Origin: JBFLVU01 sp037444825 | Lineage (GTDB): Bacteria; Acidobacteriota; UBA4820; DSQY01 | Reading direction: 5' to 3' | Length of the DNA: 64,000 nt | Assembly: GCA_037444825.1 (NCBI GenBank) | Contig: JBBILR010000005.1 | Location: forward strand, 66,583 to 130,582 | In this document: positions 40,900-49,063 of the stretch, piece by piece | Layout of the letters: each line of letters starts with the position of its first letter | Numbering within the stretch: position 1 is the first letter of the stretch | Made by a program: the position numbers and the translations under genes | The notes under the pieces: generated by a model | Told to the model about the DNA's origin: nothing | Database searches by the model: none | What the model saw: the letters and a program-made list of their open reading frames with translations, nothing else

Positions 40900-41472
40900 A
40901 TGAAGGAACGAGAGATCGCGGAATTGTTGGAGCCCTGGCTCCACCGGATCGGGGACGAGGACCTCCGGGAGAAGGTGGTGAAGACCTTCGCCCTCGCCCT
41001 TTCGAGGAGCGGGTACCGGCGAAAGGCGGACTTCGGGAAGATGCCCTTCACCCTTCTGGCCGACTGCCGGGGGATCACCTTCCTGGAGCACACCCTGGCG
41101 GTGACGGCGGGGGCCGTGGGGCTCGCCCAGGGCCAGGCCGCCCACTACCGGAAAATGCCCTACCCCGTGGACCTGGACCGCCTCATCGCCGCCGCCCTGC
41201 TTCACGACGTGGGGAAGATCCTGGAGATCGAGCCCGACGGGAAGGGCGGCTACCGCAAGAGCCGGAGCGGCATGTGCCTCCGCCACCCCCTTTCGGGGCT
41301 GGCCCTGGCCGCCGAGGCGGGGCTCCCCGAGGAGGTCCTCAACGGCATCGGCTGCCACGCCCGGGAGGGGGAGGGGGCCCCCAAGACGGTGGAGACGATC
41401 CTCATCCACCAGGCGGACTTCGCCACCTTCGACCCCCTGGTCCTGCTCCAGAAGGGGACGCTGATTCTTTGA
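40900..41472 (+). CDS. HD-domain phosphohydrolase
   Basis: 190 residues. Metal motif: His in FLEHTLAV near residue 62, His-Asp in AALLHDVGK near 103, and further His in RHPLSGLAL, GCHAREG, and Asp in ILIHQADF. The family hydrolyses phosphomonoesters or nucleotides; substrate unknown. The ATG at 40900 is preferred over in-frame starts at 40840 and 40867, which overlap the promoter. It precedes the fused hydro-lyase gene, separated by the palindrome at 41474-41517. Confidence 0.8.
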   Translation: MKEREIAELLEPWLHRIGDEDLREKVVKTFALALSRSGYRRKADFGKMPFTLLADCRGITFLEHTLAVTAGAVGLAQGQAAHYRKMPYPVDLDRLIAAALLHDVGKILEIEPDGKGGYRKSRSGMCLRHPLSGLALAAEAGLPEEVLNGIGCHAREGEGAPKTVETILIHQADFATFDPLVLLQKGTLIL

Positions 41473-41473
41473 A

Positions 41474-41517
41474 CCACGGAGCCCACGGAGGGTTCGTAGG
41501 GCTCCGTGCCCTCCGTG
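41474..41517. repeat. interleaved palindrome, CACGGAG family, copy 1
   Basis: Two CCACGGAG units (41474-41481, 41483-41490) are followed by two CTCCGTG units (41502-41508, 41511-41517). Two perfect stems are possible: 41475-41484 with 41499-41508 (10 bp) and 41484-41492 with 41509-41517 (9 bp). The arms interleave, so they compete or form a pseudoknot. No U-tract. Confidence 0.75.
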
Positions 41518-41540
41518 ACGAGTCCTGTTGAGGGTTGACC

Positions 41541-43355
41541 ATGCCGATGACGATGGCCGAAAAGATCCTGGCCTCCCACGCGGGCCGCCCGCGGGTGACC
41601 CCCGGCGAGATCGTGGAGGTCTTTCTGGACGCCCGCGTGGCGAGGGACTTCGGCGGAGCCAACGTGGTCAAGAACCTACTGGACCACGGCCTCGGGGTGG
41701 ACGACCCCTCGCGGACCTTCTTCACCTTCGACTGCAACCCCACGGGCTCCGACCAGAAGTACGCCGAGAACCAGCAGAAGTGCCGCCTCTTCGCCCGGCA
41801 GTGGGGTATCCGCGTCTTCGACATCGACGCCGGCATCGGGACCCACGTGGCCATCGACGAAGGGCTCGCCTGGCCCGGCTCCACCTTCGTCTCCACCGAC
41901 TCCCACGCCAACATCCTGGGGGCCGTGGGCGCCTTCGGCCAGGGGATGGGGGACCAGGACATCGCCGCCGCCTGGGCCTACGGCAAGGTCTGGTTCGAGG
42001 TCCCGCCCACCGTCCGCCTCGAACTGGAGGGGGCCCCCGCGCCGGGGGCTTCCCCCAAGGACGTGGCCCTCGCCCTCCTCCGCCGCTTCGGCGCCTCGGG
42101 CTTCCTGGGGTGCGCCGTGGAGGTCCACGGCCCGTACGCCGAGGGGCTGTCCCTGGCCGGCCGGATCACCCTGGCCTCCCTCGCCACGGAGATGGGGGCC
42201 ATCGCCCTGCTCTTCCCCCCCGACGAGGCCGTCATCGCCCACTGCCGGAAGGCCACGAAAAGGGGCGACTGGGAGCCGGTGTACCCCGACCCCGGCGCCG
42301 CCTACCTCCGCACCGAGCGGGTGTCGCTGACCGGCGTCGAGGCCATGGTCTCCCGGCCCGGCCACCCCGAGGACGCGGTGCCCATGGGGGAGGTCCGGGG
42401 GAGGAAGGTCGACTCCGTCTTCATCGGCTCCTGCACCAACGGCCGCTTCGAAGACCTCCAGGAGGCGGCGGGGGTGCTGAAGGGACGGAAGGTGGCCCCG
42501 GGGGTGGTCCTCAAGGTCGTCCCCGCCACCGACGGGATCTGGCGCAAGGCGTTGAAGGAGGGGCTCATCGAGGTCTTCAAGGAAGCGGGGGCGCTGGTCT
42601 CCAACGCCGGGTGCGGCGGCTGCGCCGCCGGACAGGTGGGCCAGAACGGCCCCGGCGAGGTCACCGTCTCCACGGGAAACCGCAACTTCCCCGGCAAGCA
42701 GGGCAAGGGTGAGGTCTACCTCACGAGCCCCGCCGCCGCGGCGGCCTCGGCGGTGGCGGGCTTTCTCACCGACCCCGCCCACATCCCCGCCGAGCCGGCC
42801 GTGTGGGAGGCCCGGCCGCCGGACCAGACGGCCCCTTCCGCCGGCGAGGCCGCACCGCCCGCCGGGCCACCCAGGCCGCTGAAGGTCACGGGCCGCGTGT
42901 GGGTCATCGCCAGGGACAACATCGACACCGACATGATCTTCCACAACCGCCACCTGGCCATCACGAAGGTCGAAGAGATGGGCCCGTACGCCTTCGGCAA
43001 CCTCCCGGGCTGGGAGGACTTCGCGAAGAAGGCCCGGCCCGGCGACATCGTGGTGGCCGGGGCCAACTTCGGCGCCGGCTCCTCGCGCCAGCAGGCGGTG
43101 GACTGCTTCAAGGCCCTGGGCATCGGCGCCCTGGTGGCCAAGTCCTTCGGGGCCATCTACCGGCGAAACGCCATCAACGCCGGCCTCCCCATCGTGGAGA
43201 GCAACCTGCTGGACAGCGGCCTCCAGGACGGGGAGGAAATCACCGTGGACTTCGTCCGGGGGGTCATCCGGCGGGCGGACGGGACGGAGGTCCCCGCCCG
43301 GCCGTGGCCGGAGGTTCAGGTCCAGACCTACCTGCGCGGCGGCCTGCTGGGGTAG
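41541..43355 (+). CDS. fused LeuC-LeuD aconitase-superfamily hydro-lyase
   Basis: 604 residues. Residues 1-415 are a LeuC-type large subunit: STDSHANILGAVGAFGQGMG, the cluster Cys in FIGSCTNGRF and the pair in AGCGGCAAGQ. A Pro/Ala linker (about 418-455) joins a LeuD-type swivel domain: ARDNIDTDMIFHNRHL, GANFGAGSSRQQAV, SFGAIYRRNAINAGLP. A [4Fe-4S] dehydratase/isomerase; homologues act on citrate, homocitrate, isopropylmalate or citramalate. LeuC and LeuD are usually separate, and here the linker makes one chain. GAGGG precedes the ATG at 41541. A separate LeuC/LeuD pair follows. Neighbouring isocitrate dehydrogenase and citrate lyase genes favour an aconitase role (inference). Confidence 0.85.
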   Translation: MPMTMAEKILASHAGRPRVTPGEIVEVFLDARVARDFGGANVVKNLLDHGLGVDDPSRTFFTFDCNPTGSDQKYAENQQKCRLFARQWGIRVFDIDAGIGTHVAIDEGLAWPGSTFVSTDSHANILGAVGAFGQGMGDQDIAAAWAYGKVWFEVPPTVRLELEGAPAPGASPKDVALALLRRFGASGFLGCAVEVHGPYAEGLSLAGRITLASLATEMGAIALLFPPDEAVIAHCRKATKRGDWEPVYPDPGAAYLRTERVSLTGVEAMVSRPGHPEDAVPMGEVRGRKVDSVFIGSCTNGRFEDLQEAAGVLKGRKVAPGVVLKVVPATDGIWRKALKEGLIEVFKEAGALVSNAGCGGCAAGQVGQNGPGEVTVSTGNRNFPGKQGKGEVYLTSPAAAAASAVAGFLTDPAHIPAEPAVWEARPPDQTAPSAGEAAPPAGPPRPLKVTGRVWVIARDNIDTDMIFHNRHLAITKVEEMGPYAFGNLPGWEDFAKKARPGDIVVAGANFGAGSSRQQAVDCFKALGIGALVAKSFGAIYRRNAINAGLPIVESNLLDSGLQDGEEITVDFVRGVIRRADGTEVPARPWPEVQVQTYLRGGLLG

Positions 43356-43362
43356 AGAATTT

Positions 43363-43425
43363 CGCGAGGGGACGGTGAGCGGTGCGAAGGAGCCTCTCTC
43401 CAAGGAAAATTCGCACCGCCTCGCG
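43363..43425. repeat. palindrome between the two hydro-lyase genes
   Basis: Outer arms CGCGAGG (43363-43369) and CCTCGCG (43419-43425), inner arms GCGGTGCGAA (43379-43388) and TTCGCACCGC (43410-43419). The sequence differs from the CACGGAG copies but occupies the equivalent position. Confidence 0.65.
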
Positions 43426-43458
43426 GCCTCCCGGTGAAAGGACGGGTCGAGGAAAAAC

Positions 43459-44721
43459 ATGGGCATGACGTTCGCGGAAAAGGTTCTGGCGAAGAAGGCG
43501 GGGCTTTCCGAGGTGGTGGCCGGCCAGATCGTGACGGTGAGGCCGGACCGCCTCCTCATGCACGACAACACCAGCGCCATCGTGGCCAAGGTGGCCGAGG
43601 ACCTGAAGACCCACGGGCTCGTTTCGCAAGACCTCCCGGTCATCGCCATCGACCACGTGGTGCCCGCGGTGGACGAGAAGACGGCCCTGGGCCACGCGAA
43701 GATCCGCCAGTTCGTGAAGGACTTCGGCGTGAGGCACTTCTTCGACGTGGGGGAGGGGGTCTGCCACCAACTCATGGTGGAGAAGGGGCTCGCCCTTCCG
43801 GGCATGCTGGTCCTCGGCTCCGACAGCCACACGTGCACCTACGGTGCACTGGGCGCCTTCGCCACGGGCATCGACCGCACGGAGGCGGCGGTCCTCCTCC
43901 TCACGGGGGAGACGTGGCTGAGGGTCCCCGAGACCATCCAGGTGACGCTGAGGGGGGCCCTGCCCCCCCGCGTCACGGGCAAGGACCTGGTGCTGCGGAT
44001 CATCGGCGACGTCGGCGCCGACGGGGCCAACTACCAGGCGGTGGAGTTCCACGGAGACCTGGGCGGCCTTTCCATGGACCACCGCCTCACCGTGGCCAAC
44101 ATGGGCATCGAGATGGGGGCCAAGATCGCCGTCTTCCCGGTGGACGCCGCCACCGAGGCCTACCTCCGGGAGCACGCGCCGGGGGCCTCGTGGGAGCCCG
44201 TGTGGGCGGACCCCGGCGCCTCCTACGGCCGCGGGCTGGCCTACGACCTCTCCTCCCTGGAGCCGGTGGTGGCGAAGCCCCACGCCGTGGACAACGTGGC
44301 GCCGGTGTCGTCGGTGGCGGGCCTTCCCGTGAACCAGGCCCTCCTGGGCACCTGCACCAACGGGCGGCTGAGCGACCTTCAAGCGGCGGCGGCCCTCCTC
44401 AAGGGGAAGCACGTCGCGGCCGGCGTGCGCCTTCTCGTCATCCCCGCCAGCCGGAGCGTCTTCCAGGCGGCCATCGCCGACGGGACCCTGGCCACGCTGG
44501 TGGAGGCCGGCGCCCTGGTGGCGCCGCCGGGGTGCGGGCCCTGTCTGGGCGCCCACCAGGGGCTCCTGGCCCCGGGAGAGCGCTGCATCTCCTCCTCCAA
44601 CCGAAACTTCCAGGGGCGCATGGGCTCCAAGGAGGCCGAGGTCTTTCTCGGCAGCCCCCTCACCGTCGCCGCCAGCGCCCTCACCGGCGTGCTCACCGAC
44701 CCGCGGGAGGTGATGCCATGA
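43459..44721 (+). CDS. LeuC-type hydro-lyase large subunit
   Basis: 420 residues. Iron-sulfur dehydratase large subunit: GSDSHTCTYGALGAFATGID near residue 117, cluster Cys in LLGTCTNGRL and PPGCGPCLGAHQG (CxxC). It forms the active enzyme with the LeuD subunit whose ATG overlaps its stop (ATGA). This branch includes homoaconitase, mesaconase and 2,3-dimethylmalate dehydratase as well as isopropylmalate isomerase, and the sequence alone does not decide. No leuA or leuB is nearby, so leucine synthesis is not the obvious role. GAGG precedes the ATG at 43459. Confidence 0.87.
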   Translation: MGMTFAEKVLAKKAGLSEVVAGQIVTVRPDRLLMHDNTSAIVAKVAEDLKTHGLVSQDLPVIAIDHVVPAVDEKTALGHAKIRQFVKDFGVRHFFDVGEGVCHQLMVEKGLALPGMLVLGSDSHTCTYGALGAFATGIDRTEAAVLLLTGETWLRVPETIQVTLRGALPPRVTGKDLVLRIIGDVGADGANYQAVEFHGDLGGLSMDHRLTVANMGIEMGAKIAVFPVDAATEAYLREHAPGASWEPVWADPGASYGRGLAYDLSSLEPVVAKPHAVDNVAPVSSVAGLPVNQALLGTCTNGRLSDLQAAAALLKGKHVAAGVRLLVIPASRSVFQAAIADGTLATLVEAGALVAPPGCGPCLGAHQGLLAPGERCISSSNRNFQGRMGSKEAEVFLGSPLTVAASALTGVLTDPREVMP

Positions 44722-45206
44722 ACGTCTTCCAGTACGGCGACGACGTCAACACGGACCTGCTGTTTCCGGGCAGGTACACTTACACCTGCAGCAAGGCGGA
44801 GGAGATCCTGCCCCACCTCCTGGAGGACCTGGACCCCTCCTTCGCGAAGCGGGTGCGGCCCGGCGACGTGATCCTCGCCGGAAAGAACTTCGGGTGCGGA
44901 TCGAGCCGGGAGCAGCCGGCCCTGGGCCTCAAGGCGGCGGGGATCCAGGCGGTGGTGGCCAAATCCTTCGCCCGGATCTTCTTCCGGGCGGCCATCAACC
45001 AGGGGCTTTTGCTGGTGGCCTGCCCCGGGGCGGTGGAGGCCTATCGAGAGGGAGACGCGGTCTCGGTGGACGCCGCCGCGGGGGTGGTGACCGTGGGGGG
45101 ACGGGCCTTCTCCTTCCCGGCCCTCCCTCCGGAGATTCTGGCCATCCGCGACGCCGGGGGGCTCCTTCCCTACGCCCGGAAGAGGCTGAAGGAAACGAAG
45201 AAATGA
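44718..45206 (+). CDS. LeuD-type hydro-lyase small subunit
   Basis: 162 residues, the short archaeal-type LeuD length. Seen: YGDDVNTDLLFPGRYTYT, the substrate loop GKNFGCGSSREQPA near residue 55, and AKSFARIFFRAAINQG. It supplies the mobile swivel domain to the LeuC subunit upstream. The segment NFGCGSSREQ is the standard small-subunit signature; substrate-determining residues (YTYTCSK region) differ from typical isopropylmalate isomerases. Followed by the second CACGGAG palindrome. Confidence 0.88.
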   Translation: MNVFQYGDDVNTDLLFPGRYTYTCSKAEEILPHLLEDLDPSFAKRVRPGDVILAGKNFGCGSSREQPALGLKAAGIQAVVAKSFARIFFRAAINQGLLLVACPGAVEAYREGDAVSVDAAAGVVTVGGRAFSFPALPPEILAIRDAGGLLPYARKRLKETKK

Positions 45207-45209
45207 TGG

Positions 45210-45308
45210 ACCGCAGAGGGCCCGGAGAGCACGGAGAGGGGTTGTGGGCGGAAGGGGAATGCCGTCCCTCTCCGCGAAGGCCTCCGTGGGCTCCGTGATT
45301 TCTGTGGT
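45210..45308. repeat. interrupted palindrome, CACGGAG family, copy 2
   Basis: Outer arms ACCGCAGA (45210-45217) and TCTGTGGT (45301-45308, one G-U pair); inner arms CGGAGAGGG (45232-45240) and CCCTCTCCG (45266-45274); CACGGAG near 45230 faces two CTCCGTG units near 45282-45297. It fills the gap before the citrate-lyase genes. Confidence 0.7.
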
Positions 45309-45325
45309 GGAACCCGGGGGCTGAA

Positions 45326-46540
45326 ATGACCAAATTCGCGGAAGCAGGACGCCGGGGCGAAAAGGTCCGCAGCGACTGCTGGGTAGAGGTCGAACCCAGA
45401 ACGCGCGGCGGGCTGAAGCTCCATGTCACGACGAAGGTGGAGGCCATGTACGGCGAGGCCGTGCGGGCCGCGTGCGAGCGGGGCCTGCGCGCGCTGGGCG
45501 TGCGCCACGCCGTCGTCACCGTGGAGGACCAGGGGGCCCTGGACTTTGTCCTCTTGGCCCGCCTCGAGGCCGCGGTGAAGCGGGCGGGCCTGGGGGAGGG
45601 CCGGGAGGTTCTTCCGGATCCGTCTCCGGGGTTCCGCGCCGAGACGACGAGGGAGCGCTTCCGCCGCTCCCGCCTCTACCTGCCCGGGAACGAACCCAAG
45701 TTCTTCCTCAACGCCGCCCTCCACGAGCCCGACGGCGTGATCCTGGACCTCGAGGATTCGGTGGCCCCCCCCGAGAAGGACGCCGCCCGGATCCTCGTCC
45801 GGAACGCCTTGCGGGCCCTGGACTTCGGCGCGTGCGAGCGCATGGTGCGCGTCAACCAGGGGGAAACGGGGCTTCTCGACGTGGAGGCGGTGGTCCCCCA
45901 GAACGTCCACGTGATCCTGATCCCCAAGGTGGAGTCGGCGGAGCAGGTGCAGGCCGTGGACCGGAAGGCCGAGGCGGTGCGCAAGGCCGCGGGGCGGAAG
46001 AGCCCCGTGCTTCTCATGCCCATCGTCGAGAGCGCCCTGGGGTGCTTCCGGGCCCTGGAAATCGCCACGGCCAGCCCCAACGTGGTGGCCCTCACCATCG
46101 GGCTGGAGGACTACACCGCGGACATCGGAGCCCCGCGCACGCCGGAGGGCCGCGAGTCCCTCTGGGCCCGGCAGGTGGTGGTGAACGCGGCGAGGGCCGC
46201 CGGCGTCACGCCCATCGACACGGTCTTTTCCGACGTCTCCGACACGGAGGGCCTCCGAAAGGCCTGCCTGGAGGCCAAGGGGCTGGGCTTCGAGGGAAAG
46301 GGGTGCATCCATCCCCGGCAGGTGCCCGTGGTCCACGAGGCCTTCGCGCCCACGGAGGAGGAGATCGGCAAGGCGAAGCTCGTCGTCCTGGCCTTCGAGG
46401 AGGCGGAGCGGAAAGGGCTGGGGGTGGTGGCCCTCGGCTCCAAGATGGTGGACCCGCCCGTGGTCAAGCGGGCCCTGCGCACCGTCCGCATGGCCGAGGC
46501 CCTGGGGCTGCTGCGCCCGGACTGGAGAAAAGAGAAATGA
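45326..46540 (+). CDS. CitD-CitE fusion: citrate (or citramalate) lyase acyl carrier and beta subunit
   Basis: 404 residues. Residues 1-95 match CitD, the acyl carrier protein: RSDCWVEVEP, then LKLHVTTKVEAMYG and VTVEDQGALDFVLLARLEA. From about 110 (RFRRSRLYLPGNEPKFF) it is a full CitE lyase subunit: DLEDSVAPPEKDAAR (metal Glu/Asp), RVNQGETG, IPKVESAEQV, and GLEDYTADIG. CitE cleaves the citryl thioester to oxaloacetate and acetyl-ACP. In Klebsiella CitD the cofactor sits on Ser14, the first Ser of SSD; here the aligned site reads RSD, with one Ser left. Fusion of D and E is unusual. No citC, citX or citG in the window. Confidence 0.85.
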   Translation: MTKFAEAGRRGEKVRSDCWVEVEPRTRGGLKLHVTTKVEAMYGEAVRAACERGLRALGVRHAVVTVEDQGALDFVLLARLEAAVKRAGLGEGREVLPDPSPGFRAETTRERFRRSRLYLPGNEPKFFLNAALHEPDGVILDLEDSVAPPEKDAARILVRNALRALDFGACERMVRVNQGETGLLDVEAVVPQNVHVILIPKVESAEQVQAVDRKAEAVRKAAGRKSPVLLMPIVESALGCFRALEIATASPNVVALTIGLEDYTADIGAPRTPEGRESLWARQVVVNAARAAGVTPIDTVFSDVSDTEGLRKACLEAKGLGFEGKGCIHPRQVPVVHEAFAPTEEEIGKAKLVVLAFEEAERKGLGVVALGSKMVDPPVVKRALRTVRMAEALGLLRPDWRKEK

Positions 46541-46555
46541 ATTCACCTCCGAGGG

Positions 46556-46595
46556 CACGGAGGTCACCGGGAAACGAGGGTGCTCCGTGACCTCC
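46556..46595. repeat. interleaved palindrome, CACGGAG family, copy 3
   Basis: CACGGAG (46556-46562) pairs with CTCCGTG (46583-46589), and GGAGGTCAC (46559-46567) pairs with GTGACCTCC (46587-46595). The two stems share bases, so only one can form at a time, as in copy 1. It lies between citDE and citF. Confidence 0.7.
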
Positions 46596-46618
46596 TGGGC
46601 GAAGAGAGGGATCGAGCC

Positions 46619-48181
46619 ATGGCCAAGGTGGATCTGAAGAAGAACGCGCTGGGGCGGATGGTGCCGGCGGTGGTGAACGGCCGGAAACAGGTGCCCTATC
46701 GAGGCGTGGACGAATACGTGGCCACGGGCCGCAAGGCGGCTCCGCCCATCGCCAGCGCCGCGAACTACCCCGGGAACGGCGACAAACGGGTCAAGTCCCT
46801 GGAGGAGGCTCTGGAGCTTTGCGGCCTTCGGGACGGCATGACCCTCTCGACGCACCACCACTTCCGCAACGGGGACCTGGTGGCCAACCTCCTCTTCGAC
46901 ACGGCGGCGAGAATGGGGAAAAAGGACCTGATGTGGTTCCCCTCCGCCTCCTTCCCCTGCCACGAGCCCATCATCCGCCACCTGGAAAGGGGCGTGGTCC
47001 ACCACATCGAGGGTTCCATGAACGGCCCCCTGGGGGACTACTGCACCGACGGAAAGATGCGCGGCCTGGGCGTGTTGCGCTCCCACGGGGGGCGCTGGCA
47101 GGCCATCCAGGACGGAGAAGTCCACATTGACATCGCCGTCATCGCCGCGCCCTGCGCGGACCCCTTCGGCAACGCCAACGGCGTGAACGGCCCCGCCGCC
47201 TGCGGGTCCCTCAACTTCGCCCTGGCCGATTCGCTGTACGCCGACCGGGTGATCGTGGTCACCGACCACCTGGTGCCCTTCCCGTGCATTCCCTGGCAGA
47301 TCCAGGGGAACCACGTGGACGCCGTGGTGGAGGTGGACCGGGTGGGGGACCCGGCCAAGATCGTCTCGGGAACCACCGAGATCACGAGGAGCCCCGACCG
47401 CCTGCTGATCGCGGAGCTCACCGCCCGCTTCGTGCGCGACGCGGGGATCCTCCGCGACGGCTTCTCCTTCCAGGCGGGGGCTGGGGGCACGGCGCTGGCC
47501 TTCGCCATCTACCTCAAGGAAATGATGAAGAAGGCCGGGGTGAAGGCGCGCTTCGTCCGGGGGGGCTCCACGAAGTACCTCGTGGAGATGCTGAACGAGG
47601 GGCTCTGCGACTACATCCTCGACGGCCAGACCTTCGACCTGGACGCCGTGCGGAGCATGCGGGACAACCCCCGCCACGTGGCCACCAGCCCCTTCACCAG
47701 CTACAACTACCACGGCAAGGGCTTCTTCGGGACCTTCGTGGACGTGGTGGTCCTGGGGGCCACCGAGGTGGACGTGAACTTCCACGCCAACGTGGTGACC
47801 CACTCCGACGGCCGCCTCCTCCACGGCATCGGCGGCTGGCAGAACTGCCTCTTCGCCGGTTGCACTATCCTGGCCGTGCCGGCGGTGCGCGACCGGATCC
47901 CCGTCATCGTGGACGAGGTGACCACCCTCACCGGCCCCGGCGAACTCATCGACGTGGTGGTGACCGAGCGGGGCATCGCCGTGAACCCGAGGCGCCGCGA
48001 CCTCCTCGAGGCGGTGAAGGGAAAGGGGCTTCCCCTCCGGGACCTCCGCGACATTCAGCGGGAGGTGTACGCCCTCTGCGGGGGGAGGCCCGCCCCTCCC
48101 CGGCGGAGCCGCACCCCCGTGGCCGTGGTCAAGTGGGTGGACGGCACGGTCCTGGACACCGTCTGGAAGGTGGAGCGGTAG
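46619..48181 (+). CDS. citF: citrate (or citramalate) lyase alpha subunit
   Basis: 520 residues, the normal CitF length. It moves the acyl group from acetyl-ACP to citrate, giving citryl-ACP and acetate, in complex with the D and E parts encoded just upstream. Family signatures: TLSTHHHFRNGD near residue 80, FALADSLYADRVIVVTDHLV, SGTTEITRSPDRLLI, FQAGAGGTALAFAIYLKEMM, ATSPFTSYNY, and the terminal GRPAPP-type region. The ATG at 46619 with GAGAGGG upstream is chosen; an in-frame GTG at 46580 falls inside the palindrome. Converges with the ferredoxin gene, 15 bases apart. Confidence 0.88.
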   Translation: MAKVDLKKNALGRMVPAVVNGRKQVPYRGVDEYVATGRKAAPPIASAANYPGNGDKRVKSLEEALELCGLRDGMTLSTHHHFRNGDLVANLLFDTAARMGKKDLMWFPSASFPCHEPIIRHLERGVVHHIEGSMNGPLGDYCTDGKMRGLGVLRSHGGRWQAIQDGEVHIDIAVIAAPCADPFGNANGVNGPAACGSLNFALADSLYADRVIVVTDHLVPFPCIPWQIQGNHVDAVVEVDRVGDPAKIVSGTTEITRSPDRLLIAELTARFVRDAGILRDGFSFQAGAGGTALAFAIYLKEMMKKAGVKARFVRGGSTKYLVEMLNEGLCDYILDGQTFDLDAVRSMRDNPRHVATSPFTSYNYHGKGFFGTFVDVVVLGATEVDVNFHANVVTHSDGRLLHGIGGWQNCLFAGCTILAVPAVRDRIPVIVDEVTTLTGPGELIDVVVTERGIAVNPRRRDLLEAVKGKGLPLRDLRDIQREVYALCGGRPAPPRRSRTPVAVVKWVDGTVLDTVWKVER

Positions 48182-48196
48182 GGGGGGAAGGCCGGG

Positions 48197-49063
48197 CTAG
48201 GCCGGCCAGGGAAGGAGGACCGGCGGGTCCTCCGCCCGCCGGGGGACCAGGGAGAGGGCCCCCTCGGGGCAGACGGTCCGGCAGAGGCCGCACCCGAAGC
48301 ACCGGCGCGGATCCAGGGCGACCCCTCCCCGAGAGGCGTCGAAGGAAAGGGCGCCGAAGGCGCAACGCCCCACGCACTCCGCGCACCCCGCGCAGCGGTC
48401 GGGGTCCACCTCCATCCGGACCTCGGCGGGGCTCAGCACGTCCAGGCCGCCGGAGAGAAACCGGAGGGCCGCGCAGGTCTTTCCCTCGCAGTGGCACAGG
48501 CCGCCGATGAAGGGGCTCCGGAAGGTCCACACCGAATGGACCAGGCCCTGGCGGTCGAAGCGCTCGCAGAGCTCCAGGGCCTCCCGGGGGGAGAGGGTCT
48601 CCACGCCCTTCAGGTCGGCCCCGTCCAGTCGACCCTCCTCCAGGGACTCGAAGAGGACCTGCCGGCAGGTTTCGTCCCAGGTGCCGGGGGTGGTGGTGAT
48701 GGCCATGCAGTAGGCCTCCCCCCGGCCGGTGGCCCCTTTCCGGCAGACGCAGGGGACCCGGGTGACGGAGGTGACCACCTCGGTGAAGAGGCGGCGGACC
48801 TCCTCCAGGGGCAGGACCTGGCCGTGGTGGTTCCGCCGGAGGTCCGCGGCGGTGTAGGCGTTCACCAGCCACCGCACCGCCCGGGGGGCCCGCTGGAAGG
48901 CCCGGATCTGCCGGTCGAAGCGGGGCGCCCCGTCCACCGTGGTCCGGACCACGTGCTTGAGCCGCCGCTTCACCCGGGGGTTCGACGCGAGCTCCCGGGA
49001 ATAGTTTTTCGCCTGCAGGTACCAGACCTTCCCTTCCCCGTGCCGGTGGCAAAAGTCGCACAC
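48197..49063 (-). CDS. 4Fe-4S ferredoxin-domain protein
   Basis: 288 residues from a GTG behind GGAGGG. The N-terminus MCDFCHRHGEGKVWYLQ has a CxxC and a run I recall from uncharacterised delta-proteobacterial Fe-S proteins. The middle (residues 95-200) contains PCVCRKG and further Cys in GEAYCMAI and LCHCEGKTC. The C-terminal 70 residues are a 2[4Fe-4S] ferredoxin: CAGCAECVGRC and CFGCGLCRTVCPEGAL. Likely an electron carrier or a subunit of a soluble oxidoreductase; partner unknown. No signal peptide. Longer frame to 49159 lacks support. Confidence 0.8.
   Translation of the reverse strand: MCDFCHRHGEGKVWYLQAKNYSRELASNPRVKRRLKHVVRTTVDGAPRFDRQIRAFQRAPRAVRWLVNAYTAADLRRNHHGQVLPLEEVRRLFTEVVTSVTRVPCVCRKGATGRGEAYCMAITTTPGTWDETCRQVLFESLEEGRLDGADLKGVETLSPREALELCERFDRQGLVHSVWTFRSPFIGGLCHCEGKTCAALRFLSGGLDVLSPAEVRMEVDPDRCAGCAECVGRCAFGALSFDASRGGVALDPRRCFGCGLCRTVCPEGALSLVPRRAEDPPVLLPWPA

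Noticed and set aside
41474..41517. Palindromes of the citrate island as rho-independent terminators
   Set aside because: None is followed by a U-tract, and genes continue in the same direction within tens of bases.
43459..45206. LeuC/LeuD pair as leucine biosynthesis isopropylmalate isomerase
   Set aside because: No leuA or leuB neighbours, and the context is citrate-lyase and dehydrogenase genes. Kept as undetermined hydro-lyase.
46580..46582. GTG as start of citF
   Set aside because: It falls within the palindrome at 46556-46595 and has no ribosome site; ATG 46619 has GAGAGGG.
41474..46595. CRISPR-like array
   Set aside because: The repeated CACGGAG units are inverted pairs kilobases apart, not regularly spaced direct repeats, and no cas genes are present.
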